Origin: Dryas octopetala
Lineage: Eukaryota; Streptophyta; Magnoliopsida; Rosales; Rosaceae
Assembly (NCBI GenBank): GCA_963921425.1
Contig: OY992832.1
Location: forward strand, 15,970,835-16,034,834
Length of the DNA: 64,000 nucleotides
Reading direction: 5' to 3'
Shown: piece after piece, positions 37,056 to 48,950 of the stretch
Layout of the letters: every line of letters starts with the position of its first letter
Numbering within the stretch: position 1 is the first letter of the stretch
Position numbers and translations under genes: made by a program
Notes under the pieces: model-generated
Told to the model about the DNA's origin: nothing
What the model saw: only the letters and a program-made list of their open reading frames with translations
Database searches by the model: none

Positions 37056-37644
37056 ATGGACAATGTCTTCAGTCTCTGCCACTCCCCCCAAAAGATGAGT
37101 CAATGTGAGGAGGAGCTGAGGGGCCTAAACTTGGGGGTCGAGACCGACCAAGTCATCATGAGCACTATAGCCAAACTAAGGCAACTTCAACAGGTTGCTA
37201 GTGGAAGATTAATGGAGGCTCTGGAGGACTCAGGGATATCCTCCGATGCTGACCAAGTCCCTCCAACGACTTTGCCTTCTACTTCTTCTCAGGTTCTTAA
37301 CTGTTTGGCAGAGTGGGCCAATAAACGGTGTCTAGTGTGTTGCACAACGCTGTTTGATGCTTGCCTCATAGCAGCTGTTTTGCACTTTCTGAAGAAAAAA
37401 TTTAAGAAAACTACTGCGATTCCACTTGCCTCGGAGAAGATGGGGATGTTTGAGCAAGAAAGGTACTGCCTTTTTCTTCCAAGCAACCACCTTTTGTTTC
37501 AAGCTACTGCCTTTTGTTTCAAGCTACTGCCTTTTGTTTCAAGCTACTGCCTTTTGTTTCAAGCTACTAACTTTTGTTCAAGCTACTGCCTTTTTTTCAA
37601 GCTACTGCCTTTATTTCAGATTGCAAGAGATTTTCTGTTTTTAA
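37056..37644 (+). CDS. uncharacterised small protein, copy 1 (paralogue of 52305)
   Basis: I do not recognise a family. Exon 1 is 37056-37462 (135 codons plus 2 nt), ending GAAAG|GTACTG. A proposed exon 2 is 37620-37644, after the acceptor TTTATTTCAG, giving about 143 aa. The protein starts MDNVFSLCHSPQKMSQCEEE and has a helical, charged first half (STIAKLRQLQQVASGRLMEA), a Ser/Thr/Pro linker (VPPTTLPSTSS), and a second half with WANKRCLVCCT and an amphipathic or hydrophobic stretch, LIAAVLHFLKKKFKK. It aligns along its length with the protein at 52305 (NVFxLC, CExEx, WAxxxCLxC, AxxHFLxKxF), which argues that it is coding. The 3' exon is uncertain because the intron carries a 20-bp tandem repeat. 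It is soluble or peripheral, with no signal peptide evident. Confidence 0.55.
37464..37618 (+). repeat. 20-bp minisatellite in the intron of the small gene copy 1
   Basis: About seven partly degenerate copies of CTTTTGTTTCAAGCTACTGC, four of them nearly perfect. The array is absent from the corresponding intron of the 52305 copy and ends next to the putative acceptor TTTATTTCAG. Confidence 0.9.
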
Positions 37645-37857
37645 CTTTATTAAATGGTTTTTCTTGGGTTTCTGTTTTTGATTTGGTTTGGTTACGGTCA
37701 AAACTAAGCCACAAACAAAACTCACAACTCAACTAGGAATTGATTAAATTATAACCTAGCTAACATCGATCATTAACAACTCCCAGAGACAAAATCCCCT
37801 AAGCTACCCAAGAGTACTTATCAATCCAAGACTATGGTAACCACAGCCCTGCCCCTT

Positions 37858-38430
37858 TTAAGCTCTCTATTGATCTCAAACAGAAATGCTGACTCAAGGT
37901 TGCTAACTACATACCTTGATGAAGCTAGAGCTTAGATTTTCAAGGGGAGACAATGACTGTGTGTTTGTTTACTCAAGGAAGGCAGCTCCCACTTGACTCT
38001 CTGGTCACACGCACAGAAATTTTTATGTGTTATATATGTGTATTTGTTCAAGGACATAGAGATGTAATTCTACAATGAATAACTTAAGCACTAGATTGTA
38101 TACACTCTTCAGTGACAGAACATTTCTCCAGAACCATGTTGTGCATTAGTTGAAAGATTTATATACACACGCAGATACACAAATATTTTCAATTTGAGAA
38201 AACTTAGAGAGTCCTCACAAGCATGCTTTCTACTTGATCCTCTTAGGAGAGAAGTCCTAAAGCTCCCAATGAGTTAAGTGCGAGTTCCAGCCTATACTTC
38301 AAATTGGTTAGGTTGGGATTTGATAATATAACCAACAACCCACAAGATTGTTCATGTTTCTGAAAATGTAACTACTTTGGCTGCCCACAAGTTTATGTAT
38401 GGCTCTTGTGGGTACTTGGTTAGAACACTA
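37858..38430 (+). pseudogene. fibrillin 3'-end fragment fused to an F-box fragment, copy 1
   Basis: 37858-38180 matches the end of fibrillin exon 3 and its 3' flank (GGTTGCTAACTACATACCTTG; TTCAAGGGGAGACAATG; CCATGTTGTGCATTAGTTGA). It is followed at 38220-38430 by an F-box-like stretch (AAAGCTCCCAATGAGT; GGGATTTGATAATATAACCA). The order and junction are as at 17040-17600, so the composite was copied as one piece. There are many indels and no reading frame. Confidence 0.8.
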
Positions 38431-39739
38431 TGTTGAAATATGAATGATGAAAAATTATGAGTTTAGAGATTGTACTTATGTGCAATTAGAGCATGGAATA
38501 AAATTCATGCAAGAAATTTGGGAAATTGGTGATACTATGCAATATTAGGAAGAGCACACCTACACCTTCAGTTGTAATTAACTAATTATAGCAATTTGGT
38601 TGAACTGGCAAAAGCGGGTATATGACATTACATGAGAAGTGAGAACAGAGCACAAAGCTTCATTCACTCAGCTTCACTAGGGGAAGCAATTAAGTTTCTC
38701 TTATGATCATTATTAATTATACTTGGCTGATTAATTTATAATTTTTTTTTTCTATATGTTTAACTTGTTGCTACATTTACCAACAAACTATTGGTATTAA
38801 ATAACCATGCTTTTTCTTTATAGGCCCATCATTGCCATGGAGGGGGATCTGAAGTTATAATCAAAGACTTGGGCTGGAGTAGGATTTGACTATGCGTATA
38901 ACTATGGAGATTTTTATTGATCTATTGCTCGTTACTAATTAAATATATTGTCATAGGGAAAATACATGATATGCATGCAATCCATTAAGGGCATTAATGG
39001 ATTGATTGTTATGAAATTTTGATGAGTATATATGAATATATGGTACTGTCATGAGTTTGTTATGAAATTTTGAGGGGCTTTCGTTTATTTTTTGCTGCCA
39101 TGGTTATTTCGTTTTCTTTTGTTATGAGAATCTGGTGTTTTCTTCTCTGTCGGTGCTCTTTCTATTAGTACTGTCCCTATATATGCTTGAGAAGTGTCAA
39201 TGCAGGAAAATGAAAAGTGGAATTGAATGAAAATCCAATAGAACAATGCTCAGATGGAGGAACTCTTCCATTCCCATTTCGCAAATTTGTCATTTTATTT
39301 ATTTATTTATTTAGAATTAAAAAGAAAAATGACATGAGTTTGTTAGATCATCCAAGGATTGAGCCAAGCATTTTCCAATACAATATATCTTTTTTCTAGC
39401 TAATAGCCATTCATATCTTTTTTCTTACAAAAGTATGGGAAGCCAGAAACATTTCTTTTCTTCGCTGATTTGTCTCAATGAAATTTGCCATGTTGCACTA
39501 AGTTACTTACGGATGTATGCATGCAATCCGGGAACACTTAGGGGTGAACACCCATCCAAACAAGTAGGGTCAATAATTCAGCATTTAGGCTGTAACATTT
39601 AGCAACAAAAAAATCTTTAACCCAACAACTAATGGTTAATTGCCACATCGTTGGTCAAATGAGTTGAGATCATAATTAGTTAAGATTATAAGGTAGCGTC
39701 TCTAACATTAATTATTGATTTCCAATCATTTAAGGGGAT

Positions 39740-40020
39740 ATATATGTATTTGTTTAGTAACAGGGGATGTAATTTTCTATAATGAATTTGAGCATTGGAT
39801 TGTATACACACTCTTCGGTGACAGAATATATCTCCAGGAACTACGTTGTGTATTAATTGAAAAATTTATATACTTGTACATATAGACACAAATGATTTTC
39901 ATAAAAAATCTGGAGTCCTAACATGCTTTCTACTTAATCATCGTAAGTAACTCTCCCAATGAGTAACCTATGTTATAAATTGGTTAGGTTGAGATTTGAT
40001 AATAGAATTGGCAAGTGTCA
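39740..40020 (+). pseudogene. fibrillin 3'-flank fused to an F-box fragment, copy 2
   Basis: Matches the fibrillin 3' flank (GGATGTAATTTTCTATAATGA; ACACTCTTCGGTGACAGAA), then the F-box-like stretch (CATGCTTTCTACTTAATC; TTGGTTAGGTTGAGATTTGA). It is shorter and more decayed than the copy at 37858. Confidence 0.7.
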
Positions 40021-40164
40021 CTCATTCACCATAGTGGTAATGCTCACCATAATAAGCAAAAATAAATCCAACATTTATCTTATCACGAAATAATGCTAGT
40101 TACTGATTTGGCAGACCACATGTTAGTCACTTATTAATTTCTCACTTTTTTTTTTAGTTTTTTT

Positions 40165-40312
40165 TTTTGGGTAACCAAGGGTGTTATGGGCCAGCTTTCG
40201 CGCATCAGACTAATCTCTTGGGTCGGTCAAAAGCAGACAATCTACACCGGATCTAAAAAATTCACAAGAGATTTTACCTCTCTTGCTACCTAGTTCCAAC
40301 TTCCAAGGGTTT
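40165..40312. repeat. possible dispersed repeat remnant upstream of F-box C
   Basis: A T-rich run followed by GGGTAACCAAGGGTGTTATG, GGCCAGCTTTCGCGCATCAG and a mixed tail. It has no counterpart upstream of F-box A, B or D, so it looks inserted. The family is not identified. Confidence 0.3.
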
Positions 40313-40329
40313 TATTTTTAGTTTTTGTT

Positions 40330-40594
40330 AAACCGATGAAACTTCTCATAAAAAACAGGGCCAGGCCCAAAGTACAGAAGTGAACTAGAAAGGCCCAAAA
40401 AGCGATGGATCGGCTGACAGAATGTCTCAGTTTAACCAAACAAGGCTAGGAGTTCCAGCACCAGAAGGTTCTCTCTTCAGCTTCATCAGTCATCAATTTT
40501 TTATTCTCCAAAGCAATCAAGCAAGCAAAGTAGTCCATTTTTCCTTTTCATTCATTACTGCTCTCTGATTCTCACTGGGACTTGTGATTCAGAG
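40330..40594 (+). promoter_or_regulatory. conserved promoter and non-coding first exon of F-box C
   Basis: The counterpart of the blocks before A, B and D (GGGCCAGGCCCAAAGTAC; AAAGCAATCAAGCAAGC), ending at GATTCAGAG|GTAATTTTG (exon end 40594). The part with the CCAAT-like motif seen in A, B and D is missing here. Confidence 0.5.
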
Positions 40595-41532
40595 GTAATT
40601 TTGCTTAGATTTCTTCTTCTTTTATTGTTTTTTATCTTTCTTTCCTGCTCTACTTTGTTTCAGCTTTTCAGTAGTTAATATCCATTTTGAATCTTTGATA
40701 TTATCGGGTTAGATCGGATAAGAGTATAGGAATGTAGTACTCAATTCATACAAAAAAATAGTTTAAAGATGGGAGATTCCAGCTCAACTAGGTTGTGCGT
40801 TGCTGGAAAAGATAAAAAAGAAAAATATGTCGATTTGAACTTTGAAGGGAAACAGTGAGATGTACAAGACTCACAGGCCGATCAGTTTTTAACTTTTTAG
40901 CAAAATAAGATGGTTTTCATGGTAAAAATTATATTTTTTAATTTTTAGTAATTTTTAGGATATTTCTACGTTTTGGTTTTATTTTCCAATTAGGATTAGA
41001 ATTGATTCCCCTTTAATTAGGATTTAGTTGTTTTCTAGTGGGTTTAGCATTTTGAAGCCTATATAAAGGACTAGTCAATCAATCTTTCAGCTTAATTCAG
41101 AGATTTTTCTCTCTTTTACGGGTGGATTCCAGTTCCTTTTGACTTTTGTTGGTCCACCACGTGATCTTGCTGCATCATTTTGTCATCAAGCACATAAACA
41201 TTAGTGTCTGGGACTTTCACTTAAACCTGGTACTACAAATTCTCAAAAGGTATTGTAGTGCTAGCTACTCAATTCAATGCTAAGCAATTTCGTATTTTTA
41301 TACAGTAGCAGTTGGAATTGTATTATATAGCATTATATACAGTACCAAATTTCCTTTTTTATTAAAAGAAAACTTTGTGCATTTATTCAAATGGGTTACA
41401 TGGTAAGTTATTTTCATAATTGATCATGTTTACTGTTTAGGTTTCTTAGTTAAGAATTTGAATCTGATATTTTTCACCTGTTGCTTTGTTTAAGTTTGTT
41501 GTCTGAGACTGTTTTTGTTTGAATCTTTATAG

Positions 41533-44186
41533 GTACTTGCCAAAAAGAAAATTTTAGGATCAGCCTTTGGATATAAGCACCAAAAACATCAGCTGGAGAT
41601 CGTATTCTGAAAAAAAGATGAAAGGAATCGTATGCAGCTTATTTTTTGGAAGAAATTATTTAAACCGTGCTATAAAGATTTTGATACTGCATCTTCTATT
41701 GTTTTTTATAAAAAGTAAGTATCGTTGATTCGTTGTCACAATTTAATTTACTTGAACTAGTAACTGTCCTGCATGAGTCATGACATCAAGTGCAAAACTG
41801 TATATTAATATTGTTGCTAACTCAACAAATTAAGTACACATATACTTATTCTTTGGCCAGTAGCTAGATAGTAGATACACATATAATCAAATATGTATGT
41901 AGTAGAGTTGACTGTCAAATTACATACACATACAGTGAGTGTTTTTTGACTTAATTTTCGTTCATATGTTGAGAAATTTAAATGAAATATAGAATCTTGT
42001 TATCATGTATATTGTGGGGGACGTGGCCAGTTTGAAAGGACTCCTTTCCTCCAGGGTTTCTTTTTTCTATTAAATTAAGTTTGAGGAAATTACAAATTTA
42101 GTCCACTTATTTTTTACCTAGTTCAATTTTGGTCCACGATCTTTTTTAAGTTCTGTTTTGGTCCACTAATTGTTTCACTTGTTCAATAAAAGTCCTTCGG
42201 AAATTTCAATTTTGGAGTTTATGAATTAAATCTATTGAGTTGTGTTTTCTTCAATTAAAATTAAAGTTTAAGTTATATTTCATCATTTCTTAGTCATAGG
42301 AACCAATTTGAAGTATTAGAATCTAAGAGAATTGAGGTTGGGTGAAGTTTGAAAAATCTGAAAATTTTCTGAGAAAAATTGACAGTTTCGGTTACCCTAC
42401 TTTATGGTCAATTATCTTGAGTTTTAGAACTCTAATTTGAATGATCTTTATATGGGTGTAAATAGAAAATATGGCTTTAAAACAAGAATATGTTTGTTGA
42501 ATTTGGGCGAGATTTGATAGGATAAAAGGCAGACCAAATTTAAGAAAACAAATATGGACCTTTATTGAACAAGTGAAACAATTAGTAGACCAAAACAGAA
42601 CTTAAAAAAGATCGTGTACCAAAATTGAACGAGCTATAAAATAAGTGGACTAAATTTGTAATTTCCTCACTAAGTTTTTATGAAGATTATAATTTTTTTG
42701 GGCAAATTTTATGAAGATTAATTATTTTTCCTAGGAAAATTTTATAAAGATTAATAAGTATTGGCTAGGTTTGTTCCGTTCAATCCGTATCTAGTTTGGG
42801 ATAAGTTGTTCAATTTCTAGTATATTTAATTCATAAACATGTATATGTTGTTTGAATAAAATTAAGTATCCAAATTTAGATGTTATTGAATATTAATCTT
42901 TTGTTTGATTTGGGTGATCAGTCAGATTTGAGAGAAAGTTTGCAAAGTTGAAATTGAAGATAAACACGAAGTCAAAGTTGATGGAGCTACCCAACGATAT
43001 CATGGTGGATATCCTTATGAAAATGCCCGTAAAATCACTTTGTTGCATCCAGTGTGCCTCCAAGACCTGTTTAAACATAGTTGAATCCCCTTTCTTTGCT
43101 ACACTGCACACTCCACGTTTATTTAATTCTACTGCTACCAACCCTGCTGCCTTTGAGGTACCTCAACTCATGCTTCATGCGCGATCATGTAGTAATTATG
43201 ATTTTAGGTCAATGGCCTTGCATCCATCGAAATACAATGGCGAGTATGCCTTGGGAAAAACCAAACATGCTCTTCTTCTTTCAGTGGATTTATCCGAGAA
43301 ATTGTTTCTGAATATAGGATTTGTTTTTCGCAACTTGTTTTTCTTTCAAAGTGATATGGGATATGGTCCAGGCTACTTACTTAATCCTTTAAGGAAAGAA
43401 GTTTAAGAGCTCCCAACGAGTAACATCAAAGTTCCAGAGTCTGTTACTAATTGGTATGGTATGGGATTTGATGATATAACCCACACATACAAGATTGTTC
43501 GTGTTTCCAAATCTAAGAAGGACAAGAAGCAAGTGGCCCAAGTTTATGTATTGGGCACAACCTCGTCATGGCGAGAGATACAATCAGTTCCTCCTTGTGT
43601 TCTAAGCTACAAGAATGCATCTGCATATGGAGACATGCATTGGTTGATTGATAGAGATGGGGGAAGCTACAAAAATCATATAATTTCTTTTGATTTCAAG
43701 AAAGAGGAATTCAATTGGACTCCTCTTCCCAACTTGCAACTGCATTTTGTTCCTCTGTTTGGATCTGGCTACATACATTTGCTTAATCTTAGAGGATCAT
43801 TGGCCATCATGGCTCTTTGTTCATATATTGAGGTATGGGTGTTGAAAAATTATGATAAAAAGGAGTGGATGCTAGATTACAAAATTGATACCCAAATGTT
43901 TGTGTGGCATCCTGATACTTTGTTTTCATTGTTTTCAAAACATGCGACTTGTGGTGAATGGAAGCATGGCATATTCTTCATTGGAGAAATTTATGAATGC
44001 TTCTTTTTGGATCTAAGATGTGGCTCCTGGAATCGTGTAACACTTCCAACATACAGCATCAGGAAGGAATATAGCATTTTCAGGGGTATTAGGGTTTTCA
44101 GTTATACTGAAAGCATGATTTCCCTAAAAAATTTGTGTCAATTTGGTTTAAAGAACAATCTGATACATGACATTTGTGAGACATAG
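41533..44186 (+). pseudogene. F-box gene C, single in-frame nonsense codon
   Basis: Leader exon 41533-41714 has the ATG at 41618 (MKGIVCSLFFGRNYLNR...). The F-box exon runs from 42922 to 44186 after GATCAG, in frame. F-box: LPNDIMVDILMKMPVKSLCC; FBA region as in D. At codon 194 the sequence is TAA (43404-43406), where D has CTA and A and B have CTA (GTT CTA A/GAG CTC). Downstream the same frame stays open to 44186 with all conserved blocks (VLGTTSSWREIQSVPP; AYGDMHWLIDRDGG; EVWVLKNYDKKEW). One codon therefore separates it from an intact 453-aa protein. The truncated product (193 aa) would keep the F-box and lose most of the FBA region. It may be a very young pseudogene, an allele-specific nonsense or an assembly error. 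Confidence 0.85.
42081..42670. mobile_element. 590-bp MITE in F-box C intron 2, 5-bp TSD
   Basis: The arms are ~110-bp inverted repeats: TGAGGAAATTACAAATTTAG at the left and its reverse complement at the right. They are flanked by TAAGT at 42076-42080 and 42671-42675. The orthologous position in F-box D (AAATTAAGTTTTTATGAAG near 46650) is an empty site with one TAAGT. The element is non-coding; superfamily not assigned. Confidence 0.85.
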
Positions 44187-44444
44187 CACAAAGCTTCTTT
44201 TAGTTTTTCCCTAGAGGTAGGAATTGTAATCATTATGCATGATATTTAGTTAATTAATTTATATTTTTCTTAGATGTTTAATTTGTTGATATATATGTAT
44301 ATATTGATTGCAATAAGTTTAATTTCTTCGAATTTGGCTCATCAAATAATAGAAAAGAGAGATCAAGATTGAAATTTAGATGAATGTTGACTAATAATAA
44401 AAAAAACCAAGTTGGTTAATTTGGATTTAATTTCATATTAATGA

Positions 44445-44690
44445 TGATGATGATTACAACATTGGTGAATGGTGATGAGGCTCCTACGATACACCCTACG
44501 TACCCTGAGAAGCGAGTGCAAACTGAACTTCATGGAGAACTTGAAGCTTCTTTTGAGGATCAGATGTTCTGGCAATTGGCAGGGCATTCTGACTGCAACA
44601 ATTCTAATAAGAATTTGGGTCAGGTTCAAGTCATTGGATTAACCCATTTTCAACGGCTCAGATTGCAACTAAAAGTTCTGTAGTTATTTC
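44445..44690 (+). repeat. conserved block downstream of F-box genes, copy C
   Basis: Matches the blocks after A and B (GGTGAATGGTGATGAGGCTC; TTGAGGATCAGATG; GGCAGGGCATTCTGACTGC). In this copy about 80 codons are open (ELHGELEASFEDQMFWQLAG), but that frame is broken in A and B, so coding status is doubtful. Confidence 0.4.
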
Positions 44691-44929
44691 CAGCTTCCAT
44701 TTTCATGATCGGTTGTCGTGGAATCTAACTCTCTTCTCTCCGTTCTATCACTCTAATCTCCTTCTCTTCCTCCTGCATAACAGTATAATTAATAATTTCT
44801 ATTTGAAGATGCCATTAATTAGTTTAAAATTCTTCTACTCCCCTGCCGTCAGTAAATAAAAAAAGAAGAATAAAATTCATTAATCAAAAGAACTAAATTA
44901 GTAGCAATTAACAGATTAGAACTGACAAA

Positions 44930-45180
44930 CTAAGCAAACTAGAAAAGTAGAACTGTAGAAGGTTACAGACAACCAAACTGAAACAGGACAGCCAATGAGA
45001 ATTGAGAATGTCTCAGTTTAACCAAACAAGGCTAGGAGTTCCTGCAACAGAAGGTTCTTTCTTCAGCTTCACCAGTCATCAATTTTTTCTTTCTCTAAAG
45101 CAATCAAGCAAGCAAAGTAGTCCATTTTTCCTTTTCATTCATTACCACTCTCTGATTCTCACTGGGATTGTGATTCAGAG
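44930..45180 (+). promoter_or_regulatory. conserved promoter and non-coding first exon of F-box D
   Basis: Contains AACCAAACTGAAACAGGACA, then CCAATGAGAATTGAG (CCAAT-like), then AAAGCAATCAAGCAAGC, ending at GATTCAGAG|GTAACTTTG (exon end 45180). It matches the blocks before A, B and C. Confidence 0.55.
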
Positions 45181-46089
45181 GTAACTTTGCTCAGATTTCT
45201 TCTTCTATTATTGTTTTTTGTTTCTTTCAGCTTTTCAGTAGTTAATATCCATTTTGAATCTTTGATATTCTTGGGTTAGATCGGCTAAGACTATAAGACT
45301 AATATTTACTGATGATTATGTTAAGGAGTCAATTCATACCAAAAAAATTAAAAAAATTAAGGGCATTTAGATTTTGTAAAAATCATTTAAAGATGGGAGA
45401 TTCAAGCTCAATTAGGTTGCGCGTTGCTGGAAAATATAAAAATGAAAATTATATCGATTTGAAGGGAAACAGTGAGATGTAATAAGATGGTTTTCGATTA
45501 TGGTCAAAATTATATTTTTTATTTTTTAGTAATTTTTAGGATATTTTTGGGTTTTGGTTTTATATTCCAATTAAGATTAGAATTGATTCCCTTTTTTTTA
45601 ATAGGATTTAGTTGTTTCCTAGTAGGTTTAGCATTTTGAAGCCTATATAAAGGTCTAGTCAATCAATGTTTCAATTTATCAATGAAATTCAGAGATTTTA
45701 ATTACTCTCTTTTACGGGTGGATTCCAGTTTCTTTTGATTTTAATTAGTACGTGTCTGGGACTTTCACTTAAACCCGGTACTACAAATTCTCAAAAGGTA
45801 TTGTAGTGCTAGTCAATTCAATGCCAAGCAATTTCGTATTTTATACAGTAGCAATTCGAATTGTATTATAATAGCATTATATATGTACAGTACCAGATTT
45901 CCTTTTTTATTAAAAGAAAATTTCGTGCAATTATTTGAATGGGTTACATACTTACATGGTAAGTTATTTTCGTAATTGATCATGTTTACTGTTTTGGTTT
46001 ATTAGTTGAGAATTTGAATCTGATATTTTTCACTTGTTGGTTTGTTTAAGTTTATTATTGACCGTACGTTTTTGTTTTGATCTTTATAG

Positions 46090-48120
46090 GTACTTGCCAA
46101 AAATAAAATTTTAGGATCAGCCTTTGGATTTAAGCACCAAAAACATCATCAGGAGATCGTATTCTTAAAAAGGATGAAAGGAATCGTATGCAGCTTCTTG
46201 TTTGGAAGAAATTATTTAAACCGTGGTTTAAAGATTTTACTACTGCATCTTTTATTGTTTTTCATAAAAAGTAAGTATCATTGATTCGTTGTTACAATTT
46301 AGTTTACTTGAACTAGTAACTGTATTCCTGGCCAAAAAACAAAAGAACTAGTAACTGTATGAGTCATGACATCAAGTGCGAAATTGTTTATTAATATTAT
46401 CGCTAACACAACAAATTGAATACACATATACTTATGCTTTGGCCAGTAGATACACATATATGTTCAAATATGTATGTAGTAGAGTTGACTGTCAAACTAC
46501 ATACACATACACTTACTGTTTTTGACTTAATTTTCGTTCATATATTGAGAAATTTAAATGAAATATAGAATATTGTTATCATGTATATTGTGGGGAAGGT
46601 GGCTAGTTTGGGAGGACTCCTTTCCTCTAGGGTTTCTTTTGTCTGTTAAATTAAGTTTTTATGAAGATTATTATTTTCCTTGGGAATATTTTATAAAGAT
46701 TAATAAGTATTGGCTAGGTTTGTTCTGTTCAATCCATATCTAGTTTGGTATAAGTTGTTCAATTTCTAGTATGTTTAATTTACAAACATGTATATTTTTT
46801 TTGAATAAAATTAAGTATTCAAATTTAGTTTTTATTGAATATTAATCTTTTGTTTGATTTGGGTGATCAGTCAGATTTGAGAGGAAATTTGCAAAGTTGA
46901 AATTGAAGATAAAGACAAAGTCGAAGTTGATGGAGCTACCCAACGATATCATGGTGGATATCCTTATGAAAATGCCCGTAAAATCACTTTGTTGCATCCA
47001 ATGTGCCTCCAAGACCTGTTTAAACATAGTTGAATCCCCTTTCTTTGCTACACTGCACACTCCACGTTTATTTAATTCTACTGCTACCAACCTTGCTGCC
47101 TTTGAGGTACCTCAACTCATGCTTCATGCTCGATCATGTACTAAGTATGATTATAGGTCATTGGTCTTGCATCCATCGAAATACAATGGCGAGTATGCCT
47201 TGCGAAAAACCAAACATGCTCTTCTTCTTTCAACGAATTTATCCGAGAAATTGTTTTTGAATGTAGGATTTGTTTTTTGCAATTTGTTTTTCTTTCAAAG
47301 TGATTTGGGATATGGTCCAGGCTACTTACTTAATCCTTTAAGGAAAGAAGTTCTAGAGCTCCCAACGAGTAACATCAAATTTCCAGAGTTTTTTATAAGT
47401 TGGTACGGTATGGGATTTGATAACATAAGCAACAGCTACAAGATTGTTCGTGTTTCCAAAACTGAAAAGCACAACCACCAAGTGGCCCAAGTTTATGTAT
47501 TGGGCACAACCTCGTCTTGGCGAGAGATACAATCAGTTCCTCCTCACGTTCTAAGCCACAAGAATGCATCTGCATATGGAGACATGCATTGGGTGATTGA
47601 TAGACATGGAGGAAGCTATAAATATCTTATAATTTCTTTCAACTTCAAGAAAGAGGAATTCGATTGGACTCCTCATCCCAACTTGCAACTGGATTTTGGT
47701 CCCCTTGGATATGATGACATACATTTGCTTAATCTTAGAGGATCATTGGCCATCGTGGCTCTTTCTTCATATATTGAGGTATGGGTATTGAAAAATTATG
47801 ATAAAAAGGAGTGGAGCCTAGATTACAAAATTGATACCCAAATGTTTGCATGGCAATCTGATTATTTGTTTTCAATTAATGCGACTTGTGGTGAATGGGA
47901 GCATGGAATATTTTTCATTGGGAAAATTCATGAATGCTACTTTTTGGATTTAAGATATGGTTCCTTGAATCGTGTAACACTTCCAACATACAGCATCGGG
48001 AAGGAAAATAGCATTTACAGGGGTTTTAGGGTTTTCAGTTATACTGAAAGCCTGATTTCTTTAAGAAAATTTTGGCAATTTGGTTTAAAGTACAATAAGG
48101 TACATGATCTTTCTTTGTGA
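46090..48120 (+). CDS. F-box protein D with FBA domain and hydrophobic N-terminal extension (intact)
   Basis: Leader exon 46090-46270 has an ATG at 46174 and ends AAAAA|GTAAGT. The F-box exon runs 46871-48120 after GATCAG, giving 448 aa in frame. N-terminus: MKGIVCSFLFGRNYLNRGLK, then the hydrophobic ILLLHLLLFFIK, then a Lys/Arg-rich linker of about 20 residues, then the F-box (LPNDIMVDILMKMPVKSLCC) from residue 54. The FBA region follows with NPLRKEVLELPTSNIKFPEF, YKIVRVSK, VLGTTSSWREIQSVPP, AYGDMHWVID and EVWVLKNYDKKEW; the C-terminus is KVHDLSL. It is closest to F-box C. Without the leader exon the first ATG is at the F-box itself (M53). Expected role: substrate receptor of an SCF ubiquitin ligase; the membrane-anchor-like N-terminus would place it on a membrane if translated as proposed. 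Confidence 0.87.
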
Positions 48121-48950
48121 GAACATACAATCAAATCAGATACATGTCATTTGTGAGAACATAGCACAAAGCTTCATTTAGTTTTTCCCTAATGGTATTT
48201 AGTTAATTTATTTATATTTTTCTTAGATGTTTAATTTGTTGATATATGTTTGTTGATTTCTTATATTTCTCTCCCTTCCATATGTCACTCTAATCTCTCT
48301 CTTCCTCCTGCGTAACAGTACAATAATTGCTACTTGAAGATGCCATTCGTTATAATACCAAGTTTTGATTACGGAGCTAAATTCAATGCAGTAGCCAGTA
48401 GTTAAGCATATTACCAGGGCATTAAGTCACATAAAAAGATGCACAAGCACACAAACATCAGAGGAGCAATGGCATAATCTAGTAGACTACAACATACCAA
48501 ATGAGAAGTTTAAACTTGCATAAAAATCAATACGAGCACTTCCCTGTTAGTAATATAAAAGTATTACAGGAATTGATCAGCCATATATAAATATCCTGAA
48601 ACGACATAAAACTCTGTTAGTGATGTATAAATATCATTACATCTCACATTCAGTGAGAACCACACATTCTAGTACGAATTAAGCCAGTACAGGTAGAAAC
48701 TTTAAGGAAAAGAATACTATTCTCCACCATCCTGTGGTGATCTTTTTACTTTACCTCATGCAAGCATCAACGCACTAAATTTTTTTGTACTCCTCTACCA
48801 TAAGGTAACTACATCCGGTGAACGCTTATGCCCTGTCAGTAAAGAAAACAAGAAGAAGAAAATTCATTAATCGAAAGAACTAAATAAGTAGCAACAGATT
48901 AGAAAGAGAGCAATTATAATATTTTAAACAAAACAGACAACATATGTAAC

